From Gerris lacustris (Eukaryota > Arthropoda > Insecta > Hemiptera > Gerridae): a stretch of 64,000 nt of DNA. Positions within the stretch are counted from its first letter, which is position 1. Every line of letters begins with the position of its first letter. Below the pieces are notes generated by a model. That model had not been told where the DNA came from and made no database searches. It worked only from the letters and a program-made list of their open reading frames with translations. The position numbers were made by a program, and so were the translations under genes. Positions 11,572 through 28,200 of this stretch are shown here, one piece after another. The stretch is from assembly GCA_951217055.1 (NCBI GenBank), contig OX578282.1, forward strand, positions 47,364,329-47,428,328, read 5' to 3'.

Positions 11572-13319
11572 AAGATAACATGTTAATGTAGAATGATTGA
11601 TCTTCAGAATCAATTCTATTAAACTTGATCTTTAGGCTTGAAAAAGATACCTCGGTAAGCTCGTAATTTCCAGGTTAAAATATATAGCGGTATTGTCATG
11701 GAAAATATTTCTTGTTGAAGGTATAAGTATAAAGGTACTTACTTAAAACGGCTAAAATTGAGAATACGGTAACCGAGCCCGCAACACACTTTCCTTTTTT
11801 TTTACTAGATTACCTAACTTTAATCATACATTTAGAAATATAGAAGGAATTACGTCCCTTCACTGCAAAATTTATTAAACAAAGGGATATTATAATTTAT
11901 ATACTTATATACATTTGATTATATTTTTCACTATAGTAATAAGACTAGAATAAGATGGTGTGTTGTGGTCTTGAAAACCGTATTCTAAAGTTGTTCCATT
12001 AAAAATGTGTAACACCATATTCTGTTCCTGTTTAAAATATTTCCTTAATGACAGTCTTACAATCAGTGACTTATTGGCCCCAAAATACATTTCTTGTTAT
12101 AGAGTTATGCTTACTTGTAATTATAAATGTGGCAAAACAAGAATATGAGATGTTTTATAGAAAAATGTGCAGGGCCTCACTCCAATGTATTTTTTTGACA
12201 AAGGGATATCAACTCCCCTATGAACAAACCATACATATATAAGTTCTCAAATGTTTAAATCTTACAAATGGTACTGGTTGACAAACGGATATCTCTCATG
12301 TGAACATAAATCAAGTAAAATTGTACCGCTAAGCGATTCTTGACTGTATTATCTCCTTCAATTCTGCCTTAAATGATTATTATTACCATTGTTAAATGCT
12401 CACAATATGGGTAAGTGTTTACTATTTGGCCCATCTATTTATAATGTTCCGATTTACTTTTGGTTTTATTTAAACGTCTCTTTTTTACATAATAAAAACG
12501 ATCCCCAGCCAATTTACTAAGAATTAAAAATGAGATCTGTGTTAAAATGTTGTATGCTTCAATGAATTGCTATCATTGCACTAAATATTATTGTATTGAA
12601 AAGATAAATAATATGGAGAAACATGTGCTTGTTGGATAACTGTGGATGTTGGGATTTGAAAAGTTTGTTTTAGTAACACTAAATTTTGATCCATAAGGTA
12701 AAGCATAAGTACTTAAGATGAAGATTAAGAGCGCAATAAGTACTTACTTTATCAGTCCTTTTGTATCATGAGGTGTCAAACAGCTCTATTCTGGGTTCGG
12801 TTTTTAACACTTAAAGGGATACCTACTAGAGGATCTTGCTTCCCACACTATTTGTGGATTATCGAAACGAGTGCCTCTGAACAATTTAAGAGGCATTCGA
12901 TTAGATAACTGAACCACTTTACACCTTGGGTTTGGTATTTCAATTCCACATATAATATCATATTTTCTATTCCGCCTCATTGAGCATCAATCAAAGCATG
13001 TTCTATTGAAGTAAATATTCTAATGAACTAGGGAATGCAACTAAGACTGTTTTTGGATTTGTTACATTCCTTGGATCATGATTGCCATTTCATCCAGTAA
13101 GATAAAGTTCGAGGCAAGCCATTTGCTTTACAATTTTTTATCTGAGTTTTTGGGTAAAAATCTAATAAAAAATCTGAGCCACCATTGTTTGAATTTTTGA
13201 CTTACTTTTTATTAGCCTAAATTGTTAATAATTAATATAAATTCAATATTATTAAAAATTCATGACAGGAATGATCTTAGTAATTATGAATAAGGTAATG
13301 CATTATCTGACTTTTATTT
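11572..13319. other. intergenic AT-rich stretch
   Basis: Nothing beyond short chance open frames was seen; no convincing exon, transposon end or RNA gene. Confidence 0.4.
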
Positions 13320-13740
13320 TATTATTGCTTCCGAGCTTACTAAAGATAACAGAAGCTATGTGATCTTTCTAAAGAACGAATATTTCTTTAGTTCTCCGAT
13401 TTCAAAAATTCTAAGACAGAAATCCGTTTCTGACATCTGGGAACATTTTTGGTTCTGTGTCTATCGCTCAATTTTTGCGAACCAACATATCTTCAAAACT
13501 ACTTATCTGATTTTATTGAAATTTGGATGGTAGGCCATAATTAGCCCATTGTTGGTCCCATATAAGTTTCAACGTTCTGGGCCTATTTGTTTCCCTTCCA
13601 CATGCACACAAACATACATTTATTTACACCTCTATCATCAAAAGCGTTTATCTGAATTTCATTAAATTTGGATGGTTTGTCAAAAGTAGCCTTGCAGATG
13701 GCCCTAGATTAATTTCAACCTTCTGCACTCCTTAATTTTA
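13320..13740 (-). repeat. dispersed repeat family copy (minus orientation)
   Basis: This is a reverse-orientation copy of the family also seen at 33220-33936, 37520-38222, 48960-49150 and 60660-61230. Shared blocks include GACAGAAATCCGTTTCTGAC, AAATTTGGATGGTAGGCC and TCCCATATAAGTTTCAACGT. It starts with the degenerate hairpin GCTTCCGAGCTTACTAAAG that marks the 3' end of the family. No protein is encoded. Confidence 0.75.
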
Positions 13741-14273
13741 GCTAAATTGATACTTTAATTAATATAAAAAATCAAAACAATTTTGACAGTTTTAAAAACG
13801 GGGGAAAATTAAATAAATTTAACAATAATAGGTTTTAATAGTATAAAATCATTAAAATATACAAAATAGAACGCGAGGATGCTATGTGCCACACAGTATT
13901 TTTTTAGGAGTATTTATTTTAATTAGTTTGTTATTATCTTAAGTGTAAACCACTCATGATAACATTATCTGTGGCTTTGTTTTTTTGTGCATTATTTAAC
14001 AGAGTCATATCTAAGGCATATATTTTATTAATTTGATCTATTTTATACTTATTGTAAAAGTCTTCTCTAAACAATTTTTTAAACCAGTATTTAATATTGT
14101 TGATATGACTCATGGTGAAAGCTTTTTTTAATCTTATACATATTATTTCAGTAAATTTGTTTGTTTTATGATTAATGATTGTGTTATGTTGTGGGTTATC
14201 AAATGTTGACTGATATGTGGTTATGTAGATTAATAGATAAAAGCTTCTCTGGCATCGCTGTCTCTTTATCTAA

Positions 14274-16572
<2,299 letters not shown>

Positions 16573-17437
16573 ATCATCGATGTCCTACTTGCCATCTTCT
16601 TACTATCAGAGATTATACATCTTGTCTCTGTTGGGAAAAAGAAGACTCAAAACCACACATTTTACAGTTACTCATTTTGCTTAGAGCAGTGCTACATCCA
16701 CCATTGTCACCTTAAAGTTCTATAGACGAATGTTATAAACAAAAAATATACCATGTCATTTTAAAGAAAAAAAGTAATTATATTTTTTTAATAGCTATAC
16801 TGTTATTTTTGTGTGTTAAATTTTATCAATATTTCTCTATTTTTATTTTTATTATTTTAGCGTTTATTTGGCTTTATTTAAGCCAATTTAAGTTCAATTT
16901 AAGTAAGGAATAATATGTGGGAAAAGGGACATGAAATGAGGAAAAAGGCATTTTGCCAGTGGAATTTTTTCTCTTTCACCTTTTCTTCACATTTAATTAG
17001 TTTTTTTTATTTTAGTTCTTCTTCATTCATATCTTAAGTTATCATTCATTAAGCCTTTAATCACTTTGCTCATGATAGTATGAATGGAATGAAGTAAAAA
17101 AAGTTTGTCTTATTTTAGTTTTATGTTACATTATAATTGAATCTCAATACCATTTCACTTTTATGGTTTATTTTGTACTACAAGTGGAAATTACATCTAT
17201 TCATTCTCATTCGAGGTATATTAATTAAAGTATTTTTTGTACTACTCTGGAAAAGAATAGCTTGGTATTGCAACCAACATAACTGGCCTTATTTTGGTTC
17301 GAAACCTAACCACCATATGGTTTTATTTTAGTTCTATTTAAGCAGTAAAAATGAAAACCCACTGTAATTGTGCTTTCTTAGACTGTGTTTTTACTGTATT
17401 ATAATTTTCTTAATTCATTCATGTATTTATTTAATGG

Positions 17438-17443
17438 AATAAA
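17438..17443 (+). terminator. probable glutaredoxin polyadenylation signal
   Basis: AATAAA followed by a GT-rich stretch (GTGGGGATAT), about 870 bp after the stop codon. No earlier exact AATAAA was noticed in the 3' region, which is AT-rich and otherwise featureless. Confidence 0.45.
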
Positions 17444-17695
17444 GTGGGGATATATATTGCTATTTAACCAGGTATTCGTGTTAACTTATGACTACTAATA
17501 TATTAAGCAATAGCAGCATGTTGCTAAAGGTTAAGAAAATATAGCTAAAATCTTATATGTATGGTACAAATAATATAAATGCAAAATAAAAAATGAAATT
17601 AAGCATAGGCTACTTCTTTGTTTACCCTTTTTTAAATAATATATTTTATTTTATAAGTATAAATGTTTAAACTTTTGAGTAAATACACAATATTC

Positions 17696-17820
17696 TTGTT
17701 AAGAAAGGAAGAGCCCTGTTGACAGCACAAGAGAATTAAAAAATTGTGTTGGAAAATGACAGCCACGGCTGGGCATTAAATCTCTCCTGCTGCCATCAAT
17801 CTCGTCTTTTCTTAACAAGA
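17696..17820. mobile_element. small putative MITE
   Basis: CTTGTTAAGAAAGGA on the left and TCTTTTCTTAACAAG on the right form a near-perfect inverted repeat about 125 bp apart. There is no coding sequence and no clear target duplication. Confidence 0.4.
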
Positions 17821-18539
17821 CTGTAATAATGCAATTTTGATATTTGCTATCTGACACCTTATCTCTACAGATTACTACATTTATTATCTAGTCAAACCAA
17901 AATATATGAAATGAATATGCATTAGCATATTATATGTTGTAAAAATGCATCCATTATAGGGTTTACTGCATTGACCCTAAAGAGTATTACAAACTGTCAG
18001 CAATACTTAAGTTTGTTAAAACGAAATTGGAAAGTTCACTGAATCTCATAAAGCTGTGTCTGGAACTTTCATAATTACGTCACCGGTTAGTAGTAGAATC
18101 CACAGTTCAGCAGCTGGTATGTGGGGGGTTATGAAATAGCTGATGTGGTAACAAGGAGCTGAAATCACAGTCAAGGATAAATGAGAACTTTTTCATTCCA
18201 TTTTAAACTCTGCCTCAACAAATGTTTCTCAAGAGAATAAAAAGATAACTTTGGAGTAACAAACTATAAAAAAATGATCAGTCCAACCTCAGACAAACTT
18301 TCCTATAATTATTTGTTTTTTGATATATTTTTTAAAAATTTGGTAACAATTTTTTTCCTGGAAAGGGAAGAATTAAATTTCTTATAGATTTATGATATTT
18401 TGAGTGTAAAACAAGGATAAAAATATAGAGTAAAAAACTTTACTTTTATACAATATTTACAAGTTTAAATATTTACATACATGAGTTTTGTAAAGATAAA
18501 ATTATTTACATCACTAATTCAACCATATTTTTGCATGTC

Positions 18540-21500
18540 CTAGTATGCCTGAGCTTGCAATGCCCTATCAGCCATTGTTATTCTATGTTTAAGAAACTCG
18601 TAGTCCTGATCGGCCTGTTTCATGTTCTTGAGAAGGAAATGATGTAAGAAAAGCCGGAGTCCTTCTCTGAAGAGATGAAGTTTTGTGGATTTATTGAGCC
18701 GAACAAACACACTGGCAGCTGTAGCCTCATCCTTATGATAAAGGATAGAGAGAAGAATTTGACGTATCAATCTTACATTGCCTTTAGTCATTTCCACAAG
18801 TTGAATAACCTAAAAAGTTAATATTCAACAAGTTATTGGCCTGCCATTAGAATAAGAATATAATACAGGGTGCGGCAGGGAAACTTGCTGATTTAAATTG
18901 GACGCCGATGAGCGAGGCCTGGTCAGAAAGGGATGGGGAGGGTCTCATTGGAAAGAGGAGGTCCTGAAGTTTTGTTACCCCACAAGCCAGTTGTCATCAT
19001 GCGTTGGACAAAGGAACAGCGTGCGTTTGCCGTCGAGGCTTACTTTTCTAACAGTCATTCGGTGGTCGCCACCCAAAGTGCCTTCCATACTCGGTTCAAT
19101 ATTCATCCCACGGGTCCCGTTCCTAGGCGGCAATCAATTGTTTCGTGGGTGGCCACATTCAGGGAAAGTGGGAGTATGGCAAAAAAAATGCCCAGGAGGT
19201 CAACGGACATCCAGAACTCCAGAAAGCGTCAAGAGGGTGAGGGAGTCGTTTTTGCGCTCTCCCTGGCGTTCGGCGCGTAAACACGCTGCTGCCCTGGGGA
19301 TTTCTGATCGCACAGTGAGAGGAATTCTTCACAACGAACTCCAGTTTCATCCCTACAAACTTGCTGTGAACCAACAGTTGAGTGAACGCGATTTCGCTTC
19401 TCGCCAAACTGCATGTCAGCACGCACCCCCGATTTGGCACCTTGCAATTTTTTTTTTTTTTTTATGGGGATATCTCAAATCCATAGTTTATAACGACAAA
19501 CCCCAGACCCTGCTTACACCTGAAGGACAACATCCGCCAAGCCATCACCAACATTCCCGTAGATATGCTCGAAAGAGTGGAGCGAAACTTCAAATCTAGG
19601 GTAGATCAGTATATCACTAATGAGGGCCGCCATTTGCCCGATGTCATATTCAAAACTACTTAAAACAAAAATTCTGAGTGTGTACTAAACGATACAAAAA
19701 AAATTAAATTGATATATAAAGTACTTTTTCTTTTATTGACTTTTCAAATCAGCAAGTTTCCCTGCCGCACCCTGTATTATTAGATTAATAATAATATAAA
19801 CCAATAGAAATACATCTCTAGCAAACAAAAAAACCTAACACATATTTTCATTATTACCTTTAGTACTGAGAGAGGTAAAGTTCCTTCAATAAACAGGTAA
19901 GCAAGGAACTTAGCCAAATTGGTTACTTGAAATGGTTTCATATTCTCCACCTCTTTAAACTTATCCCAAAGTGAGTACTGCACCACCATCTAAAAATAAA
20001 AAAAGGAAACCTTGCTCTAATAATAAATACAATATTATAAAATTTTAATTGAGCAAAATGTGGCTCCCAAAGATATTCAAAGTGGCTTCTGAGACACTAT
20101 CTGAAGTTTTTCAAACTGAGGGGCGGGTGATGCCGTCCTCTTAGAATATTTTGTAAAAACTTAAAAATAAAAACCTTAGTTGCCAAACTAATGAGTAGTT
20201 TAAGATTAATTTTAGAATAAAAATAACTTTAATATAATAAATAAAAGTATATTGTAGTAAGTTTAGGATGTTCCTGGGTAATGTGCCATCCTTAAGCAAA
20301 ATTAAAAAAGCCCTCCCCCACCCCCTTGCAATGGAAATTAAATTAACTCTTTGATGGTCACGTGGCATACTGAGTACAGCAGTTAACTTAAAACAAGAGT
20401 TAATGAGGTGGAATCCTAGTTATAACACACCTAAACCATTATCAGGTTAATTTTTTCATTCATACTAGTTTATTTGGTTGATTTCAATCTAGTTGATTTT
20501 CAAACGCTTCTTTTTAACTTCACGTGTTATGTGACACCTATCCCCCCACACCACTTTGCAGGAAAAATATATTCTGAGAGAATATTTCATATACTAATAG
20601 GTAAATCATGCTATCTTATATGCAAAAGTATGAAATGTGGCTCTTATTATCCAAGAGCTTAAACACCTCAATTACATTCACTACAGTAATACTAATAATT
20701 ATCATAAGTAGTGCAAAGAAGTTAAATAATGCAATGTTTAATTAATTCGATGTTGTACCCTATATTTCCTGTCAGTCTGAGAAAATCTGTTGGCAATAAG
20801 AGCATAATAATAATTATATTCCTTCTCTTGTAGGAGGCAGTGAAGAAGAACATGAACTATTTCGTTCATAGTCTGGCCTTTCAATCCAAGTTTATGCAAC
20901 TTTTCAAAAGCATCTTCAAAATCCTAAGTAAAACAGAAGAAAACAATATATTTCAATATAATACTATTTGATTTTAATAATACCTGGTAATAACTAAAAT
21001 ATAAAAGAGAAAAAATGACACAGGAGTAGAACTTATTTTTCCAATCTACAAAATCTGATCCCTCTCCCCTTCAATCCATAAATTCAAAACTAGAGTTGGT
21101 TTTATGCGGCAAAACTCGGCTGGAATAGTGCTGAATGGAACCTTCACCTTATTCTGTAACCTTCACTTTAATTTTTTTCTTTTAGTACTGGTATGAAAGA
21201 TTCCCATTAGGGACATCATCAGGCCTGTTATATGTGTTAAGTGGTGGAGTCAAAATAAAACATTTTAAGTGAAGCTTTTTTTAAATAAAAATTTGTCATA
21301 ATATATTGTCCCTACCATTTCAAACTAATGAATGTGAAAATCGGTAATTTTCAGGAGACCCAAATAACTCCTATAACAATGAATCCAAAATCAGCGCATT
21401 GCCAAAAGGAGAAACATTTTTAATATATTGTTTAATCCTTTTTAGGATGATATTAAGCTTTAGCCATTAACTGTATAACCAAAAATAGGAGTTTTTTAGC

Positions 21501-24500
21501 TCTCCTGAAAAGTACCGATTTTCACATTCATTAGTTTGAAATGGTAGGGACAATATATTATGACAAATTTTTATTTAAAAAAGCTTCACATAAAATGTTT
21601 TATTTTGACTCCACCACTTAACACATATAACAGGCCTGATGATGTCCCTAATGGGACGAAATATAGCCATTTTTAAGAAATGGAGTAATGTTTAATTCAC
21701 CCCTCACGACCGATCCATAAAAAAAAATTATGGTATGAAAGAAGTTTAGTAACTTATTTTATTTGAAAAAGGTCTAAAGCTGCTGAAAAGCCAAAAAACC
21801 ATGAAGAAAGTTGTCTTCAATCCTTTTTGGTAATTTGCATTGATTTTGCATAACATTAAATTTACCTCAGCTGTCATGAGAATGCAGAATATATTCTTCC
21901 TGATATCAGTGTTTATCCTGAGTTTCTTAGCTAACTGAGTGAGATGATCAGACATTGTAGGGAGAAGTGGCTGACCAGGATTTCCCTCAACAGAAGTTTC
22001 TTCAGTTCCAGATGGACCTGTCCACGCTGAACCCACGATCCACCATCTGCCTCTCTCATCAGCTACATTGCACCAAAAAAAAAAAAAAAAAAAAAAAAAA
22101 AACATAATAATTTTCATCAACAATGATAGCTTATCATTCTTCTTAGAACATTAAAATGTGATTTTTATACGTGTATCAAACCTTGAAGAAGATCCTGCAA
22201 TGATATTTTAAGTTCAGTGACATAATTTCCCTTCCGTATCATTGTTTTAATAAGTTTCTTGAGATGCTCGCTATGGCTCGGATCATACTGAGGCAGCTTA
22301 GACATATTGTTATTCTTGATCTTAAGAAGAACATCCAGCATGAAATTCACACGAGAGCTAAAGAAGAAAAATATTTATATATTAAAATAACCATAAAATG
22401 CAAACTTGCATTACAGTAGAACCCCTTATATCCGACTCCTCGGAATATCCAAGGTAAAAAAATAAAAAGTTTAATCTGACATGACCAAATAAAACAATAA
22501 AAGCAGTCAGTCGGTTTTTGCTATTATACTGATCGCTACACTTCTTTCTTGAGTTTCATTCTAAATTTACAATTCACTGTTGGGCTATATCTATAGTGAA
22601 TATGGTGGCTCAACTGAAACCAAAATAGGTTGCGTGTAGATTACTGTAGAAGTTAAATATTCTTCAAAGGTGAGTCCGATCTAAAACTAGGTTCAGAGTT
22701 AGGAGTTGGTGTAACAACCATTATTAAAGATTGGAAAAAGGGTCTGAAGGACTGTGATGCGTTTTTCTTAACAGGACTAGTATGTATATTTTATTGTACA
22801 TCCGTAGTTTACAGTATGTAAATTTATTTTTAACAATGAAGATTTAATTTTTACACTGAAATATTAGCTTTTCTTTGTTCCTTGGATTATTCGATTTTTT
22901 CGTGTTCCGACCATGCTCCCGTCCCGTAGGTGACGGATATGAAGGGTTCTAATGTATATGTAAATTTTAATTATTTTATAAAGAAAAAAATTGGATACAC
23001 ATTTTCACAGATAAATTATAAAATTAAAGTGTCAATTGATGTTAAATAAAAATTCACCTAGAGTATTCCTACATACATAAAAATATGCAATATGTTTGTT
23101 TGTCTATCAATAACGTTTACGTCCACACAGATCTACGATAAATTCCCAGACTGGGTCCCCTAGTCCCCTGCTTAATGCCCACCCAGCATTGTTTAAACAA
23201 ATGGGGAGTTTCTCGAAAGAAATAATTAGTGCCAGCAGGTAAAACCATGGTTGACACTCTCATGGTGGTTGGATAAAAAATAGATGCTACCAGAGTTGTG
23301 AAGACATGGTTTCCCAACAAACACTTCATTCATGTGTTAAAGGTTTGGTTGTCTTACATCAATGTAGTATAGGGTTGATACAAGGCTAACCCAAGTTTGT
23401 TCAACAATGATCTATGCCTTCGGGCACAAAAGCCCCCCGAATTGAATAAAATAAATAAATAAAAATGTTTACATGAGCGACGATAACTTGAGTCAAAAAT
23501 GGAGGTTTAAGTGGTATTACCGGATGTCAAAAACGAAATTCTACCAACTCCTAAGCTTGGTTGGTCCGATAATAGAGAAACACTCCACTCAATTCTTTGC
23601 TTCAGGAAAGTGCTTACACATAATTTTGAAAGCAGATTTCTGAGAAGAAAATATTTATTTCTTCCCATAAATATTACCGCAGTGTAATTTCGCAGTCCGG
23701 TAATTTTACCACAGTGGTTTCCAACTTTTTAGAATTTTTAATTATTATTTTTTTTTTTTTTTACAATGTGCGTTTTGTTATAAATCAAAAAAATAGGGTA
23801 ATCTCAAAAAAATGTAGGTAATCTTAAATATTCCCTGTTGTTGTTGGAATAGAAAACAAGTAATTATATAGAACTATAAACTATGGATATAGTTTTTTTT
23901 ATATAAAATTTGTTTTTACAAAGTGCGTCCCCTATTTCATACCAAGCCTCCTTTCGTGAATGTTGATTTCGATATTCCCGGTTTGTAGGGTCGTACAGCT
24001 CCGGATTCGCCCGAATGTATTCAATTAACACGTCTTAAAAAGAAATCACCATTAAAAAAAATCCATCTTTAAAAAAAATCTCTAAAAGCGGTATGTGAAA
24101 ACAGTAGTAATAAAGCACCTGCCTCTTCCGACGCCTTCCCACGTCTGAAGAAATATCTGGAACTTTTGATATCCTTCCCACGCGTCATAAGGCATGTGGC
24201 ATCAGATAGCATCATACTACGTGTTTCCACGTCACGTCAGACCAATGTGAACATATACTCACAAAACCCTGTATTAGTTTTTTATATCACACGCATTATG
24301 ACGTGGGCCCACGCATAAACACGTCACGTCAGAATAGTCTGAACGTACCTTTAGAGTTATCCGCTTGTGACTCACGTAAACATAGCTTTAAATTTAAAAT
24401 TGTAATTTTAGGATATAAAAGGTTATAGCGTCTTATTTATGATGGAAACCGGCATGTAAAATTTTAAGTGGATAAAACCTGAAGTTTTTGTGTAGTGATG

Positions 24501-25261
24501 TGATACATTTATAGTAATAGTTAAAAGGAGCAGTCCGTGCCTGTTAGGTTAAGGGTGGTAGTTATAGAGTAACTAGTTAAGGGTGGTAGTTTGCGTGTTA
24601 TGAGTTGAGACTTTTGACAGCAGAAAATTCAAAAAATTGGGGTGGGGAGCCAATGAAAGGTCAGGTTTTTGAATTCTAGAAGGTCAGGCCAACTAGGCAA
24701 ACAAAATGTCACTGGCACCACCCCTCTCACATGCCTGGTGGCTTTTGTTTTTTCTTCATTTAGGTTGGCCAATCTGAGTGTCAACAGTCACAACTCGTAA
24801 CGCGCATACTGTAGTTAGCAAGTTGTCCAATCTCTTATCTGTAGGCACCCAGAATCCCACTTCACTACCCTCTATACCCTCCCACTCATCCTCTTCTTCA
24901 TGATTTACTACTATCTTAATCTTAATATTCATTATTTAAAACGTGCCATCCACATAACACCGAAATATAAGAGAAGTTGAGTGTAACAATGGGATACGTG
25001 CTAAGTTTGTCCTAAGTGAGAGCAGAATGAGTTGAAGTTGTTTAAATGCTTCCCCTGCACAGTTTGCTCAGTGGTGCTTGTCCAATTGTTAGGCCACATG
25101 CTTAATTTATTATAGCATTACCTAATCACATTTAAATGCATTTACGCTCACTTAAATGTTCTATTTTTATTTTTTTTTTTTTTTGGACAATTGACAGAGT
25201 AATTTATGCTTTTTGACTTAACTATAAATTATTTCCATTGAAACAAGCATCTCAACCATAT

Positions 25262-25297
<36 letters not shown>

Positions 25298-28200
25298 TTT
25301 AATTTTTTTTGAATAACTTACTCATTTTTTAGTAGAGCCGCTTGATTTGCAAGGCGCTGAATCCTTAGAACCAATTCCTTGAGGGCTATAGGATCATCTT
25401 TTCTTAAACTGAAACCTACATTTCTCAGCACAACTAAAATCAAATCTATATCCTTCTCTTTAAACCTGTCACACAGAACTCCAAGGATATCATACAGTAA
25501 ACTGTTATCAAATACCTGTATAAACAAATACAAAAGAAAAAAATCAAGCGACACACTAAGATTTAATAGTCTATAGTTTGGTAAAAATAGATTAACCTAT
25601 TTAATCAACAGTAATGATTAGGAGTACAAAAAATACAGGGTAACAAATTTTAAGAGTAAATAAAGTAGGTACTTATATATTTTTCCAAATTAATGCAAAT
25701 CAACATAGGCAAAATCATTGACCACTCCAATTTGAGAGAGAACTAATATTAGAAAAAAATTGAGCACATATATATGAAATTCTACAGTAGGTTTGCTCAT
25801 AGGAAATGTTTAATAAATTGATAATAAACTTAATAAGGATTTACTTTAAACGTGTAAAGGTGACAAATGAAGGCAAGCAAGTTGTCCAATCTCTTGTCGC
25901 CCATTTCAGTTCCCTCATTGAGAAGTTTGTTAAAATTTGTGACAAACGTTTGTAGAATATAAGCACCTAAAACAAAGCATCATGAGAAAAACACCTGAAT
26001 TGATTCTTACTCCCTTGTGCAGTTTTAAAAATAAAAATATTTCAAGTTATTATTATTACGAGTATCATGTAGGTAAAATGTCATTTTTAAATCTTGAGAA
26101 GTTACGTTTAAATGACATGATGGTATGATATGATTAAATAAAACAATCACAAAAGTGTGTCTTTTAGATTTAACTACTTAAGAATTGAAATTGTCAAGGA
26201 ACATTAAAAAAAAAATGAATGTGTGTCAGAACATTTAAATTAGTTGCTATTTATAATAAAAATAGACACATGAGAACAGTACTTACCGACTTCAGTTCCA
26301 ATATTAGCATGTAAAATAGAAGTTAGCATAGCATGTTCCATGATCAAACGTTCGGGTGTATGGACTGGAGATACGATTGCCTCTGTGTACAAATTGATAA
26401 GACTCTCATTCATATCATTCCGACTGTTCTTCATATAGAGTTCCTCTATTTGAGTGGCAATACCGTGCATATTTGATTCGGCTAAACGATTCAGCAGACC
26501 CTTCAACAATCTACAAAGTCTTTCAAAGGCTTCTCGTTTCTTAGCATTTTCTCCAAGAGCTTTTGCTCTAAGTGCTGGAGGAACATACTTCCCTTTATTC
26601 TCCTGAAAACAAAATATATTGTCAATTTAGATGGTAGCAATAGTGATGAATCAGAAGAAATAGAATTGCCGACAAAGCAAATGTAAATAAATAAATAGAA
26701 GGTAATAATAACAATAAAAAATCTGACCTCAACAACATTGCCTCGTTTGTCTCTGGTCCTTCCATATATATCTTCCCAAGTTTGATCCTTTTCTTCATCA
26801 GTAATTTTTCCTTTGTTCGCAGAGACTTCATCCTCTTCATTAAACAAATCATCATTGCTATCATCACTAATGTCTCCTGATTCTGTTTCTAATTCTTTAT
26901 TCTTTTGCATGTTCCCAATACTACGAACAAATTTCCCTTTCGATTCGTCATCTGATTCTTCATTTGATCCTGAAATATTTAACCGTACTTTCTTCTTGGT
27001 TTTATTACTAGATTTTTCTTCAGTTATGTTACTTTCCGACAAAGAATGCTTTCGTTTTTTCAATTTTTCAGGAGTGACTTTAGCTGATTTTGAATTTAAA
27101 ATTGTATTTTTTGCAGTGACTTCATCTTCTGATTCAACATTTTCCAAACTATCAAATTCATCTTCACTTTCATCATCACCTTGAAGATCATCAAGTAAAC
27201 TATCGTCTGAAAATACCTCATCAGATCCAAATTTATCACATTTTATTTTATTAGATTTATTTTTATTTGAATCTTCGCCATCAGAATCAGTTGGGTATTC
27301 GTCATCACTGTAAACCTCATCATCACTGCTTAATTCAGAATCTTTTTGTTTCAGTAGTTCTTTCCTTTTCTTTTTGGTTGATTTCTGTCCTTTGATAGTA
27401 GCCAAATCGTCTTCAAATTCTGAGCCGGAATCCTGTAAGTATTTTTCAGATTCAGCTAGATCTTTCATCTTTTCTGGATTGCAAACATCCAAAATATCTG
27501 ACATTATAATTTAAGGATATAAAAAATATCAATGAATAAATTTAATTTTATATAAAAACAAAAAAAAAAAAAAAAAATCAATATAGATTAGATTAGATTA
27601 GATTTTTATTTGTATAAAAACATTAGTTTTGTACAAATGGAGTCGCTTTTGTTTACAATTTTTTTTTTCATATAATGAAATTAAAAAGAAAGCTGACATT
27701 AAATGGATAAAACATAAAAAATTACTTCAGATTTCAAACATTGCAAAACAATAACTGCCTACCTCTGTTAATAATAAGAAAATTAAACATAAAATAAGAG
27801 TGATAAAATAATAATAATTAGATTGAACAAATTTGCATGCCTCATTGTTTTTTATAAATGTACTCCCTCTTGTAAGGTTAATTTATATTATACATATTCT
27901 TTAAATTATATATTAGTGTGATTCAAATCATAAAATAAACCTTTCTATTATAAAAATAACATAAAATAAACCTTTCTGTTATAAAAATAACATAAAATAA
28001 AATTAAAAATTCTCTACTCTAATTATAATTTGCTTTTTTATTAAGTTGGGTATGTAAGTACGTGCTGTTCACTCATTTAACAAGAAAGATCTCAGTTTTA
28101 AAATATTTATAAAAAAGTAATACAGTTGTCTCCCGTAGGAAGATTGGCAAGTATTTATTAAAGATGCTACATTCGTTGAATCATTGCAATTGGTCGCTAT

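Noticed and set aside
26813..27184. 123-codon plus-strand open frame
   Set aside because: Antisense shadow of the Asp/Glu/Ser-rich exon 2 of NOM1.
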